The notes under the pieces are model-generated. The model ran no database searches. It saw nothing but the letters and a program-made list of their open reading frames with translations, and was not told the origin of the DNA. This document shows positions 1 through 7,283 of a DNA stretch of 64,000 nucleotides, in pieces. Where the stretch lies: NCBI GenBank assembly GCA_029260515.1, contig JAJDDC010000095.1:1-64000 (forward strand), read 5' to 3'. The position numbers and the translations under genes are program-made. Positions within the stretch are counted from its first letter, which is position 1; every line of letters starts with the position of its first letter. The stretch comes from Phycisphaerales bacterium (GTDB taxonomy: Bacteria; Planctomycetota; Phycisphaerae; Phycisphaerales; UBA1924).

Positions 1-80
1 CCGCCCAGACGGTTCGCCGCCCACGCGTACATCCCGCCCAGCACGACGAACAAGACCACCAGGATCAGCAGCCCGGTCAT
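1..80 (-). CDS. Small membrane protein, C-terminus cut by window edge
   Basis: Only the first 26 codons are inside the window. The ATG is at 80 and the peptide reads as one N-terminal membrane helix beginning M-T-G-L-L-I-L-V-V-L-F-V-V-L-G-G, followed by M-Y-A-W-A-A-N-R-L-G. The same pattern (helix, then Y-S-W-A-G-S-R-F-G) opens the neighbouring 112-aa protein at 162-500, so the two are probably tandem paralogues. The genes are only 81 bases apart on the same strand. Function is unknown. Confidence 0.6.
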   Translation of the reverse strand, partial: MTGLLILVVLFVVLGGMYAWAANRLG

Positions 81-161
81 CCCCCCAGCCTACCGCAGCC
101 TCCCCCCGACCCGCCGACCTCCCGACCTGCCGACCTCACGACCTGCCGATCTACCCCACCC

Positions 162-500
162 TCAATCCCCGCCCGGCCCCACGAACAGGAACATCATCAA
201 CGCCGCCGCGCCCAGGTACACCGCCCCGAACACCAGCCCCATCGCCAGCGACGCCTTCCACCCCAGCGCCGCGACGTACCTGCCCCCCAGCACCAGCAGC
301 ACGAACAACACCGGCGCCCCGACCAGCCACGTGAGCCGCCCGTCGATCAGCCCGATCCCCGACGAGATCACGCCGGCGCCCGTCATCACGACGAGCCCCC
401 GCGTGACCGACACACCCTCGTCCCCGAACCGGCTCCCCGCCCAGGAGTACAACGCCCCGAGCACGAGGAAGAACACCGACAACTCAATCAGCCCCGGCAT
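162..500 (-). CDS. Small multi-pass membrane protein (112 aa), unknown function
   Basis: The 112-residue protein is almost entirely hydrophobic, with about four predicted membrane helices (roughly residues 5-22, 34-52, 58-75 and 85-107). It starts M-P-G-L-I-E-L-S and carries the A-L-Y-S-W-A-G-S-R-F-G-D-E-G motif after helix 1, which matches the start of the truncated gene at 1-80. The identical spacer motif (ccccccagcctacc) follows both start codons on the plus strand, which supports a tandem duplication. No catalytic residues or named family were recognised. It could be an integral membrane accessory protein. Confidence 0.6.
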   Translation of the reverse strand: MPGLIELSVFFLVLGALYSWAGSRFGDEGVSVTRGLVVMTGAGVISSGIGLIDGRLTWLVGAPVLFVLLVLGGRYVAALGWKASLAMGLVFGAVYLGAAALMMFLFVGPGGD

Positions 501-547
501 CCCCCCAGCCTACCTCCCCCCGACCCGCCGACCCGCCGATCTCCCGC

Positions 548-589
548 CCCAAAAACAACACGGGCCGGGACGTCTCCGTCCCGGCCCGT
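548..589 (-). terminator. Rho-independent terminator of the first RRM gene
   Basis: A perfect 13-bp inverted repeat (560-572 with 577-589) around a 4-base loop, followed on the minus strand by a T-rich tract read from the aaaaacaac at 551-559. It sits 30 bases past the stop codon of the RRM gene at 619-945. Confidence 0.85.
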
Positions 590-618
590 TCAGATTCATT
601 CACGCGTCAGCGTGGTGC

Positions 619-945
619 TTACCAGCGGTTGCCGCCACCGCCGCCGCCGCCGCCACGGCCTCCGCCGTAGCCGCCGCCGCCGCCACCACCGCCGCGGTTC
701 TCGCGGGGCTTGGCCTCGTTGACGGTCAGGTCGCGCCCGCCGACGTTCTGGCCGTTGAGGGCCTCGATCGCGGCCATCGCCTGCCCATCATCCGCCATCT
801 CGACAAACCCGAAGCCACGGGGGCGACCGGTGTCGCGGTCCATGACCAGGCTGGCCGAGGCGACCTCGCCGTGCTGGGCGAACAGGTCGCGCAGCGCCGA
901 CTCGGACGTGTCAAACGAGAGATTCCCGACATAAAGCTTCTTCAT
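619..945 (-). CDS. RRM domain, glycine-rich RNA-binding protein (copy 1)
   Basis: A 108-aa single-RRM protein with a Gly-rich tail, like the cyanobacterial and planctomycete Rbp family. RNP2 is K-L-Y-V-G-N-L-S near the N-terminus and RNP1 is R-G-F-G-F-V-E-M about residue 45. The tail after residue 83 is Gly/Arg/Tyr ending N-R-W. It should bind RNA, possibly as a cold-stress or mRNA-stability factor (family knowledge). I chose the ATG at 945 because AGAAGG lies 8 bases upstream; a second ATG at 963 has no such site. Two close paralogues lie at 1730-2056 and 6671-7030. The leader (946-1025) is conserved among all three. Confidence 0.9.
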   Translation of the reverse strand: MKKLYVGNLSFDTSESALRDLFAQHGEVASASLVMDRDTGRPRGFGFVEMADDGQAMAAIEALNGQNVGGRDLTVNEAKPRENRGGGGGGGGYGGGRGGGGGGGGNRW

Positions 946-1025
946 ACTCGATACCTTCTGCATTGCCCGTGGACTGTGATTCCGCAGCTTGAACTCGGGC
1001 AGGAGAGAAAGCGTCGGGCTCTGGT
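946..1025 (-). promoter_or_regulatory. Conserved structured 5' leader of RRM copy 1
   Basis: The region upstream of the start is strongly conserved with the leaders of the other two RRM genes. On the minus strand TGCCC (read from 997-1001) can pair with GGGCA (963-968), enclosing about 28 bases and ending about 10 bases before the AGAAGG ribosome site. A second shared block (GGAGA-n-AGCG-n-CGGGC on the plus strand, about 1000-1019) lies upstream. Conservation across divergent coding copies points to a cis-acting RNA element or shared promoter; the function is inferred. Confidence 0.5.
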
Positions 1026-1170
1026 GCAGGCGGCGTCCGCAATCGGACGCGCCCGTCTCGGCGCCCAAGTCTAGCGCCGCCGACCACCACAAACCCGCCC
1101 CCACCCCCACCGCCCCATCCCGGGCCCCATTCTCCCCGGAACACGGGGGGGCTCACACCCACTCCGCCGC

Positions 1171-1620
1171 TCACCCCCCGCCCACCCGCACGACCATATC
1201 CATCTGCACCGCCGCCCCGAAGGGCAGCTCCGCCGTCCCGGTCGCCGTCCGCGCGTGCCGCCCCGCCTCCCCGAAGATCTCGACCAGCACCCCCGACGCC
1301 CCGTCCATCACCCCCGGCTGCCCCCCGAACCCCGGCGCCGAGCGCACGAACCCCCGCACCCGATCGACCGACGCGACCCGGTCCAGATCACCCAGCTCGG
1401 CGAGGACATTGGCGACAAGCACCAGCGCCAGCGCCCGGGCCGCGGCCCGGGCCGCCTCCGGCGTGACGTCCCCGCCCACCGAGCCCCGCAGGTCGCTGAC
1501 CTTGGCCGACACATACAGCAGATCCCCCGACCGCTTGCACGCGAGGTAGTCGGCGACCGGCGCGCGCGTCGCGGGCAGCTCGATACCAAGCTCGGCCATG
1601 CGGCGTGCGACGTTCCCCAT
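1171..1620 (-). CDS. RidA/YjgF-family protein
   Basis: A 149-aa protein of the RidA (YjgF/YER057c/UK114) superfamily, the DR1022-like branch. Landmarks are L-A/A-E-L-G-I-E-L-P near the start, G-D-L-L-Y-V-S-A-K-V, the long helix with N-V-L-A-E-L-G-D-L-D-R-V, G-F-V-R-S-A-P-G-F-G-G-Q-P and F-G-E-A-G-R-H-A-R. RidA proteins deaminate reactive enamine/imine intermediates; whether this branch does so is not shown by sequence. The start is uncertain: ATG at 1620 and ATG at 1599 (M-A-E-L-G-I) both lack a clear ribosome site. It lies between two RRM genes and is probably transcribed separately. Confidence 0.85.
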   Translation of the reverse strand: MGNVARRMAELGIELPATRAPVADYLACKRSGDLLYVSAKVSDLRGSVGGDVTPEAARAAARALALVLVANVLAELGDLDRVASVDRVRGFVRSAPGFGGQPGVMDGASGVLVEIFGEAGRHARTATGTAELPFGAAVQMDMVVRVGGG

Positions 1621-1656
1621 ACGCGCATGCTACCGGCGGCGCGGGGGGGCCCGGGG

Positions 1657-1696
1657 CAAAAGAACAACGGGCCGGGGCGTTGCGGCCCCGGCCCGT
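1657..1696 (-). terminator. Terminator of the second RRM gene
   Basis: A 12-bp perfect stem (1667-1678 with 1685-1696) and 6-base loop. On the minus strand it is followed by GTTCTTTTG. It is 33 bases downstream of the RRM stop at 1730 and resembles the terminator at 548-589 in sequence (ACGGGCCGGG core), so gene and terminator were probably duplicated together. Confidence 0.8.
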
Positions 1697-1729
1697 CTAA
1701 TAGTTGTTCAGATCACCGCGGGGCGGTGC

Positions 1730-2056
1730 TTACCAGCGGTTGCCACCGCCGCCGCCGCCGCCGCCGTAGCCGCCGCGACCGCCGCCACCACCACCGCCGC
1801 CGCCGCGGTTCTCGCGGGGACGGGCCTCGTTGACGGTCAGGTCACGACCGCCGACGTTCTGGCCGTTGAGCGCCTCGATGGCGGCGTTGGCCTGGGCGTC
1901 GTCCGCCATCTCGACAAACCCAAACCCACGGGGACGACCGGTGTCGCGGTCCATGACCAGGTTCGCCGAGGCGACCTCGCCGTGCTGTGCGAACAGGTCG
2001 CGCAGCTCCGTCTCGGAGGTGTCAAAGGACAGATTCCCGACATAAAGCTTCTTCAT
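1730..2056 (-). CDS. RRM domain, glycine-rich RNA-binding protein (copy 2)
   Basis: A 108-aa paralogue of the protein at 619-945, with K-L-Y-V-G-N-L-S (RNP2) and R-G-F-G-F-V-E-M (RNP1), differing at scattered positions (for example T-E-L-R-D-L for S-A-L-R-D-L) and in its Gly-rich tail, which also ends N-R-W. The ATG at 2056 has AGAAGG 8 bases upstream. The bases around the start are identical to copy 1 for more than 20 positions into the leader. It is expected to be a cytoplasmic RNA-binding or chaperone protein. It is monocistronic, with its own terminator. Confidence 0.9.
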   Translation of the reverse strand: MKKLYVGNLSFDTSETELRDLFAQHGEVASANLVMDRDTGRPRGFGFVEMADDAQANAAIEALNGQNVGGRDLTVNEARPRENRGGGGGGGGGRGGYGGGGGGGGNRW

Positions 2057-2140
2057 ACTCGATACCTTCTGCATTGCCCTTGGGATCAGTGAAACCGGTG
2101 CTTGAACTCGGGCAAAGCGAAAGCCTCGGGCCTTGCGTGG
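2057..2140 (-). promoter_or_regulatory. Conserved structured 5' leader of RRM copy 2
   Basis: Aligns along its length with the leaders at 946-1025 and 7031-7110. The TTGCCC read from 2110-2115 can pair perfectly (6 bp) with GGGCAA read from 2074-2079, just upstream of the AGAAGG ribosome site. The conserved CTCGGGC block is at about 2124-2131. Confidence 0.5.
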
Positions 2141-2307
2141 TCGCCGACCGACTTCGGCGGCGTCCCCCAGGGCGTCATAAGTCTATCCCGGGGGTGGCTG
2201 CATGGCGAGACTCCGCCCGGCCGGCCCGGGCCATTCCTGGGCCCTGAGACGCCCTCCCGGTCCGTTCCCGGTGTATACGCTGGGCGGATCCCACAGGAGG
2301 CCTCCCG

Positions 2308-2970
2308 ATGCGCGCACGAACCGGACTGTTGCTGGTTGCCCTGATGGCCCTTGGCGGGGGTGGGCTGTGCGGCGGGTGCTCGGGGATCGCGGTCCGCGAG
2401 AAGCTCGGGTATCCCAAGCGGGAGCAGCTGGTCAGCCGTGTCGAGGAGACACGGGATGCGCAGGAGTCGGCGAAGGTGCAGTTTGCCTCGACGCTCGAGG
2501 AGTTGCGGTCGTTGACGGGGGCGGACGGCGGGGAACTCGAGAAGACGTACTCGCGGCTGAAACGCGAGCTGGATCGTTCCGAGTCGCGGGCCGAGACGGT
2601 GCGCGAGCGGATCGACTCTGTCGAGCGTGTGGGCAAGGCGTTGTTCAAGGAATGGGAGGCGGAGCTCGACGAGTATGAGTCGGCGTCGTTGCGCCGTGCG
2701 AGCGAGGCGCAGATGGAGGCGACGTTCGAGCGGTACGAGGACCTGACGCGGGCGATGCGGCGGGCGGAGGCGAAGATGGAGCCGGTGCTCGCGGCGTTCG
2801 GGGACCAGGTGTTGTTCCTGAAGCACAACCTGAACGCGCGGGCGATCGCGTCGCTGGACGCGACGGTGTCGGAGCTGGAGGGTGAGATCGCGTCGCTGAT
2901 CGCGGATATGGAGGCGTCGATCGACGAGGCGAATGCGTTTATCGACGCGATGACTGTCGCCGGCGGTTGA
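2308..2970 (+). CDS. DUF2959 family lipoprotein
   Basis: A 220-aa exported protein. A signal peptide ends at a lipobox-like L-C-G-G-C (Cys about residue 24), so it is probably a lipoprotein. The body is a long alpha-helical, charged coiled-coil protein with V-S-R-V-E-E-T-R-D-A-Q-E-S-A-K-x-Q-F at the start, typical of DUF2959. Function in the family is unknown. The start at 2308 is set by AGGAGG at 2295-2300. It is followed after 127 bases by the TIR fusion gene on the same strand; the gap makes tight coupling unlikely. Confidence 0.85.
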   Translation: MRARTGLLLVALMALGGGGLCGGCSGIAVREKLGYPKREQLVSRVEETRDAQESAKVQFASTLEELRSLTGADGGELEKTYSRLKRELDRSESRAETVRERIDSVERVGKALFKEWEAELDEYESASLRRASEAQMEATFERYEDLTRAMRRAEAKMEPVLAAFGDQVLFLKHNLNARAIASLDATVSELEGEIASLIADMEASIDEANAFIDAMTVAGG

Positions 2971-3097
2971 CACCGACGGCGGCGCTCGCGGGTCTGTCTG
3001 CGCCCCGGGGGTAGAGTTGGCGCCCGCGTGCCGGCGTGGGGGTGTTGAGGCGAGCGGTTCAGGGGGAACCCGGAGAGCGGGTGAGGAGCGCCTGTCT

Positions 3098-5029
3098 ATG
3101 CGATTGACCGAGATTCTACGTGCTGATTGTGTGAAGGTTCCGCTCGAGGCGAGCACGAAGTGGGAGGCGATACGCGAGTTGGCCGACCTCATCGCGGCGA
3201 GGATCGGCGGTGTGGATGGGGCGGAGTTGAACGAGGCAGTGCTGGAGCGCGAAAAAAAACAGCCGACTGACCTCTTACCCGGGATCGCGTTGCCGCACGG
3301 CGATCATGCCGACATCAAGCAGAAGTGTCTTGCGGTGGGGAAGTTTGCTGAGCTGACGGATTGGCAGGGATACACGGGTCAGAATGTCGGACTGGTCTGC
3401 TTGTTCATGGCGCCGAGCTCGGAACCGAACGCGAGGACACAGATTCTGCAGGCGTTGGCGAGTACGTTGAGCGATCCGAACGTGCGGAGCGCGGTCGAGC
3501 GTGCGACCAACGAGGTGGAGTTGTACAACACGCTGCTCTCGATCGGGGTTGACCTAGACGTGCCGCCCGGGTTCGAGTTGGAACGGAATCTCGATCCCCA
3601 CGAGGACGTGGTGCTGGATATCGCGTGGTCACCCGATGGTCGTCGGATCGCGACGGCTTCTGGCGACCGAGACCGGATCATCCGGGTTGTGGATGCTGAC
3701 ACAGGGCAGTTGGTTCGGCTTCTGCGTGGGCATACGAGCGATGTGTGCTCGGTGGACTGGTCGCCGGACGGAACACGGCTGCTGTCGGGATCTCTGGATC
3801 ACATGGTGCACGTGTGGGACATCGCGGGTGGACAGAATGCGCCGATCACACGCATCGATTGTCTGACGCCGGTGCATACAGCACGCTGGTCTCCGTGCGG
3901 TTCGGTGATCGCGACAGGTGGGCACAACTTCAGCATCCGATTGTGGGACGAGACCCCGAAGGCGCATCCGACACTAAATGGATACATCGAGCCGATCTAC
4001 GACCTGGCGTGGTCTCCGGACGGTCGGTGGATCGCATCGGTCGGCGACAGGCTGAACGCGGGTTTGCAGTTGTGGGACACAGGCGCCGGCGCGATGTCAC
4101 ATCGTCTGGACGTGGGCACGTGCTGGTCGGTGGCCTGGTCGCGGGCGTCGGATGCCGTCGTGGTTGGGATGGATGATGGCGGAGTCGGTGTCGTCCCGAT
4201 CGTCAACGGTAAGCTGGGTGCGTTGTCGCTCATGCGCGGGCACAAGGGAAAAGTCGTTTCGGCGGAGTTCGATCGGGACGGCGGGCACATCGCGTCGAAG
4301 TCCGACGATGGCACGGTGCGGCTGTGGGATCGTCATGACGGTCTGCAGGTCGCGCTTTTGCCCGAACCGATGAGCCGCAGCAGGCTGTTCGCGTCTGTGG
4401 CGTTCAGTCCGACGCAGGATCGCCTGTGCTCGCTGAGCGATGACGGACGCTCCGTACGAGTTTGGGCGTTAGATCGCCGTGTCCTGAACGACCACGCCGA
4501 GGCGGAGGACGATATCGATGGGGAGGGCGGGGTCGGCGAGGCCGATCTGGCGAGTGCTCGTGCGTTGCGGCTTCAGCAGAAGATCGAGGCCGAGGAGTTC
4601 GACGTGTTCCTGTGCCACAACTCGAGGGACAAGGATGAGGTGAAACGGATCGGGGAGGAGCTCAAGCACCATGGGATCCTCCCATGGCTGGACGAGTGGA
4701 ACCTGCGACCCGGTTTTCCCTGGCAGCGAGCGTTACAAGATCAGATCGGTCAGATCAAGTCGGCCGCGGTGTTCGTGGGGAAAGACAGCGTCGGGCCGTG
4801 GCAGAACTGGGAGATCGAGGCGTTCCTGATGCAGTTCGCCCAGCGTCGCTGCCCGGTGATTCCGGTAGTTCTTCCTTCGTGCGGTGCGGACCCCGAGCTG
4901 CCCACGTTCCTGCGGACGATCCATATGGTTGACTTCCGTAAAACGGATCCCGGTCCGTTGATGCAGCTCATCTGGGGGATCACCGGGGAACGCCCCGGGG
5001 AGCAGGTGTCGCGAGGTGGACGCGGATGA
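3098..5029 (+). CDS. PTS-EIIA / WD40 propeller / TIR fusion protein (643 aa)
   Basis: Three domains in one chain. Residues 1-150 form a PtsN/fructose-type EIIA domain with the phospho-acceptor motif L-P-H-G-D (His67). Residues 168-465 hold seven WD40 repeats, several with W-S-P-D-G and x-W-D endings, enough for a complete seven-blade propeller. After an acidic linker (466-500), residues 500-635 are a TIR domain with F-D-V-F-L-C-H-N-S-R-D, W-L-D-E-W, and G-P-W-Q-N-W-E; Glu572, four residues after Trp568, is in the position of the catalytic Glu of NAD-cleaving TIRs. The start at 3098 has GAGGAG 9 bases upstream. Three sampled 60-base lines are 58-62 % G+C, below the 70-75 % of neighbours, suggesting transfer. 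A likely TIR effector gated by propeller and EIIA; this role is inferred. Confidence 0.9.
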   Translation: MRLTEILRADCVKVPLEASTKWEAIRELADLIAARIGGVDGAELNEAVLEREKKQPTDLLPGIALPHGDHADIKQKCLAVGKFAELTDWQGYTGQNVGLVCLFMAPSSEPNARTQILQALASTLSDPNVRSAVERATNEVELYNTLLSIGVDLDVPPGFELERNLDPHEDVVLDIAWSPDGRRIATASGDRDRIIRVVDADTGQLVRLLRGHTSDVCSVDWSPDGTRLLSGSLDHMVHVWDIAGGQNAPITRIDCLTPVHTARWSPCGSVIATGGHNFSIRLWDETPKAHPTLNGYIEPIYDLAWSPDGRWIASVGDRLNAGLQLWDTGAGAMSHRLDVGTCWSVAWSRASDAVVVGMDDGGVGVVPIVNGKLGALSLMRGHKGKVVSAEFDRDGGHIASKSDDGTVRLWDRHDGLQVALLPEPMSRSRLFASVAFSPTQDRLCSLSDDGRSVRVWALDRRVLNDHAEAEDDIDGEGGVGEADLASARALRLQQKIEAEEFDVFLCHNSRDKDEVKRIGEELKHHGILPWLDEWNLRPGFPWQRALQDQIGQIKSAAVFVGKDSVGPWQNWEIEAFLMQFAQRRCPVIPVVLPSCGADPELPTFLRTIHMVDFRKTDPGPLMQLIWGITGERPGEQVSRGGRG

Positions 5030-5621
5030 CACCCAGCTCGGCGTGGGTTCGGGGATGGCGGGAGGGCGTGCGGTGGTCGTGAGCGGAGACGGGCGGTCGA
5101 GGGACGGGTCGGCGGTCGGGGCGCGGGTGGTGCGCGTCGTGGTCGTGCTCGTCGTGATCGCTGCGGGGGCGTACTTTGGCGTGCCGCTGGTCGGGGGTGG
5201 TGGCGGGCCGTCCGGTCCGGCGGCGGGCGGGGGCGGGGGCGGGGGCGGCGGGGTTCTCGTCGGGAGCGATCCGGCGGCGACCCAGGGTCGCGTGGTCGAA
5301 CTGATGCGGGCCGAGCGGTCGGGCGAGATGGTCGTGTTCGACGCGCGGGTCGTGAAGACGCTGCCCGACGACAATGACGGGGCGCGGCATCAGCGGTTCC
5401 TGCTGGCGATCGACGCGGGCGGGGCGCCTTACGGCACGGTGCTTGTCGCGCACAACATCGACCTGGCGGAGCGTGTGCCGCTCGCGGAGGGCGACACGGT
5501 GCGCCTCAACGGGCAGTACGAGTTCAACGACAAGGGGGGCGTCGTCCACTGGACGCACCACGACCCGGCGGGGCGGCACGAGGGCGGGTGGATCGAGCAC
5601 GCGGGCGTACGGTACGAATAA
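5016..5621 (+). CDS. DUF3465 domain protein, membrane-anchored
   Basis: A 201-aa protein with an N-terminal membrane helix (about residues 37-60), a Gly-rich linker and a DUF3465 domain from about residue 95. The domain shows the family landmarks D-N-D-G-A-R-H-Q-R-F, L-V-A-H-N-I-D-L, G-D-T-V-R-L-N-G-Q-Y-E and V-H-W-T-H-H-D-P followed by R-H-E-G-G-W-I. Function is unknown; the conserved His residues may bind metal. A GTG at 5016 overlaps the TIR gene by 14 bases; an ATG at 5055 would avoid the overlap. Codon use returns to very high G+C here. Confidence 0.8.
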   Translation: MDADDTQLGVGSGMAGGRAVVVSGDGRSRDGSAVGARVVRVVVVLVVIAAGAYFGVPLVGGGGGPSGPAAGGGGGGGGGVLVGSDPAATQGRVVELMRAERSGEMVVFDARVVKTLPDDNDGARHQRFLLAIDAGGAPYGTVLVAHNIDLAERVPLAEGDTVRLNGQYEFNDKGGVVHWTHHDPAGRHEGGWIEHAGVRYE

Positions 5622-5703
5622 CGGGCGGGCGGTGTTGGGCCGCGTGAGACGGTCTGCGCTACGCCATCATTTCACTGATCACACACAGAGTAAGGAGGGA
5701 CGC

Positions 5704-6081
5704 ATGTCCACGATCGAGGTCGGGAAGAAGCTGGTCGAGATGTGCCGGGCGGGCGAGTTCGGGGGCGCGATCGAGGCGTGCTACGCGGAGGACATCGTCT
5801 CGGTCGAGCCGATGGACATGGGCGGCGGCGGGCGCGAGACGCGGGGGATCGCGGCGATCCGCAAGAAGACGGCGGACTGGGAGGCGGCCAACGAGGTGCA
5901 CTCGTGCGAGGTGGGCGGGCCGTTCCCGCACGACGACCGGTTCGCGGTGACGTTCGCGATCGACGTGACGGCGAAGGCGGGGCCGATGGCGGGCCAGCGG
6001 TTCCAGATGAACGAGGTCGGTGTATACACGGTCAAGGACGGGAGGGTCGCGCGCGAGGAGTTCTTCTACCACATGGGCTGA
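5704..6081 (+). CDS. SnoaL-like / NTF2-fold protein
   Basis: A 125-aa protein with the small cone-shaped NTF2/SnoaL fold: an N-terminal helix (V-G-K-K-L-V-E-M-C-R-A-G), A-I-E-A-C-Y-A-E-D-I-V-S-V-E, a G-I-A-A-I-R-K-K helix and a closing strand K-D-G-R-V-A-R-E-E-F-F-Y. Members include polyketide cyclases, isomerases and many uncharacterised proteins, so the substrate cannot be assigned. The start at 5704 is set by AAGGAGGG ending 4 bases upstream. It is convergent with the cupin gene, with 20 bases between the stops. Confidence 0.8.
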   Translation: MSTIEVGKKLVEMCRAGEFGGAIEACYAEDIVSVEPMDMGGGGRETRGIAAIRKKTADWEAANEVHSCEVGGPFPHDDRFAVTFAIDVTAKAGPMAGQRFQMNEVGVYTVKDGRVAREEFFYHMG

Positions 6082-6101
6082 TGGCGCCCAGCGCAGAGCG
6101 C

Positions 6102-6536
6102 TCAGACCCGCGGTGTCGTGCGCTCGTATGGCGTGATGTTGGCCCACTCGGCGGCGTCGGAGCGGGCGACGACGGCGACGACCTCCTGGGAGTCGGACAT
6201 GTTGAAGACCTCGTGGGGGACGTCGGGCTCGATGTAGATGAAGTCGCCGGCGTGGTTCTCGACGGACTTGGCAAGGTTGTCGCCGTACTCGTGGCGGACG
6301 TGGCCCTGGACGATGTAGAGCATGAGCTCGAAGCCGACGTGGACGTGGGCCTTGGCGACGCCCTTGGGTGGGATGGTGGCGACGTTCATGGAGAGCTTGG
6401 CCGAGCCGACGTTGTTGGCGGACATGCCGATTTTGTAGTGGATGCCGTTCCAGCCTCGGCAGTTCTGTGAGGCGCGGATGACGGAGATGCCGTCGCGGCC
6501 TTCGACGGGGGCGGAGAGGTCGGGTTCGTTGGTCAT
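6102..6536 (-). CDS. Cupin-domain protein
   Basis: A 144-aa single-cupin protein. Cupin motif 1 appears as H-V-H-V-G-F-E-L-M-L-Y-I-V-Q-G (two His and one Glu as metal ligands) and motif 2 as G-D-F-I-Y-I-E-P-D-V-P-H. It probably binds a divalent metal; substrates range from small-molecule oxygenation to sensing, so none is assigned. The ATG at 6536 is the only good start but has no clear ribosome site. Confidence 0.8.
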   Translation of the reverse strand: MTNEPDLSAPVEGRDGISVIRASQNCRGWNGIHYKIGMSANNVGSAKLSMNVATIPPKGVAKAHVHVGFELMLYIVQGHVRHEYGDNLAKSVENHAGDFIYIEPDVPHEVFNMSDSQEVVAVVARSDAAEWANITPYERTTPRV

Positions 6537-6612
6537 AGGCGTGTGTCCGTGGGCGTTGTGGTGCGGTCGTTGCGGTCGAGCGTACTGCGCGGGAGATGTG
6601 GGTATGGGTCAC

Positions 6613-6646
6613 GAAAAAGCGGGCCGAGTCGTGTGACTCGGCCCGC
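6613..6646 (-). terminator. Terminator of the third RRM gene
   Basis: A 12-bp perfect stem (6619-6630 with 6635-6646), GTGT loop, then GCTTTTTCG on the minus strand. It lies 25 bases past the RRM stop. Confidence 0.85.
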
Positions 6647-6670
6647 GTGGTTGCGTGTGCGCGGGGTTGA

Positions 6671-7030
6671 TTACCAGCGGCCTCCGCCGCCGCCTCCACC
6701 GCCGCCGCCGTAGCCGCCTCGGCCACCACCGCCGCCGCCGCCGTAGCCGCCACGACCGCTGCCGCCTCCGCCGCCGCCGCGGGATTCGCGTGGGCGTGCC
6801 TCGTTGACGGTGAGGTCACGGCCGCCGACGTTCTGGCCGTTGAGGGCCTCGATGGCGGCGTTGGCCTGGGCGTCGTCCGCCATCTCGACGAAGCCGAAGC
6901 CCCGGGGGCGTCCGGTGTCGCGGTCCATGACGAGCGAGGCGGAGGTGACCTCGCCGTGCTGCTCGAAGAGTTCGCGCAGCTCGGACTCGGACATGTCGTA
7001 CGAGAGATTCCCGACGTAGAGCTTCTTCAT
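6671..7030 (-). CDS. RRM domain, glycine-rich RNA-binding protein (copy 3)
   Basis: A 119-aa third member of the RRM-Gly set. RNP2 is [10 protein letters not shown] and RNP1 is R-G-F-G-F-V-E-M. It differs from copies 1 and 2 by [12 protein letters not shown] and by a longer Gly/Tyr/Arg tail ending G-G-R-W. The start at 7030 has AGAAGG 8-9 bases upstream. It is 4.6 kb from the other two but keeps the same leader structure and terminator arrangement. Probably an RNA-binding protein acting on mRNA in stress or cold (family knowledge). Confidence 0.9.
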   Translation of the reverse strand: MKKLYVGNLSYDMSESELRELFEQHGEVTSASLVMDRDTGRPRGFGFVEMADDAQANAAIEALNGQNVGGRDLTVNEARPRESRGGGGGGSGRGGYGGGGGGGRGGYGGGGGGGGGGRW

Positions 7031-7110
7031 CTCGAAACCTTCTGCTTTGCCCTTGGTGTGTGTGGCGCCGCGCGTGGACTCGGGCAAGGAGACAGCGACG
7101 GGCCTGGGGG
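7031..7110 (-). promoter_or_regulatory. Conserved structured 5' leader of RRM copy 3
   Basis: Aligns with the leaders of copies 1 and 2. TTGCCC read from 7082-7087 can pair perfectly with GGGCAA read from 7047-7052, upstream of the AGAAGG site. The GGAGA-n-AGCG-n-CGGGC block is present at about 7088-7104. The loop between the pairing arms differs in sequence from the other two copies while the arms are kept. Confidence 0.5.
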
Positions 7111-7283
7111 ATCACGGTCCGACCTCGGAGCGTGTGCCCTGCGGCGCCCGAGTCTAGCCGGGAGGGGGATCGGGCGGGAGGGTCGCGTGGGTGGTTTGGG
7201 GCGGCGGGTCCGCGGGCGCGGCGCGGGTGGCCCAAAGAGAGGAGTGAAAAGAAGTTGTGAACGGGGTGGCAGCGGTGTGCGGG

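Noticed and set aside
619..800. GCC/CCG repeat runs that look like tandem repeats
   Set aside because: They encode the Gly-rich tails of the RRM proteins and follow codon periodicity; they are not separate repeat elements.
2308..5029. DUF2959 lipoprotein and the TIR fusion as a two-gene defence operon
   Set aside because: The 127-base gap, independent ribosome sites and differing base composition give no reason to link them; DUF2959 proteins are common outside defence contexts.
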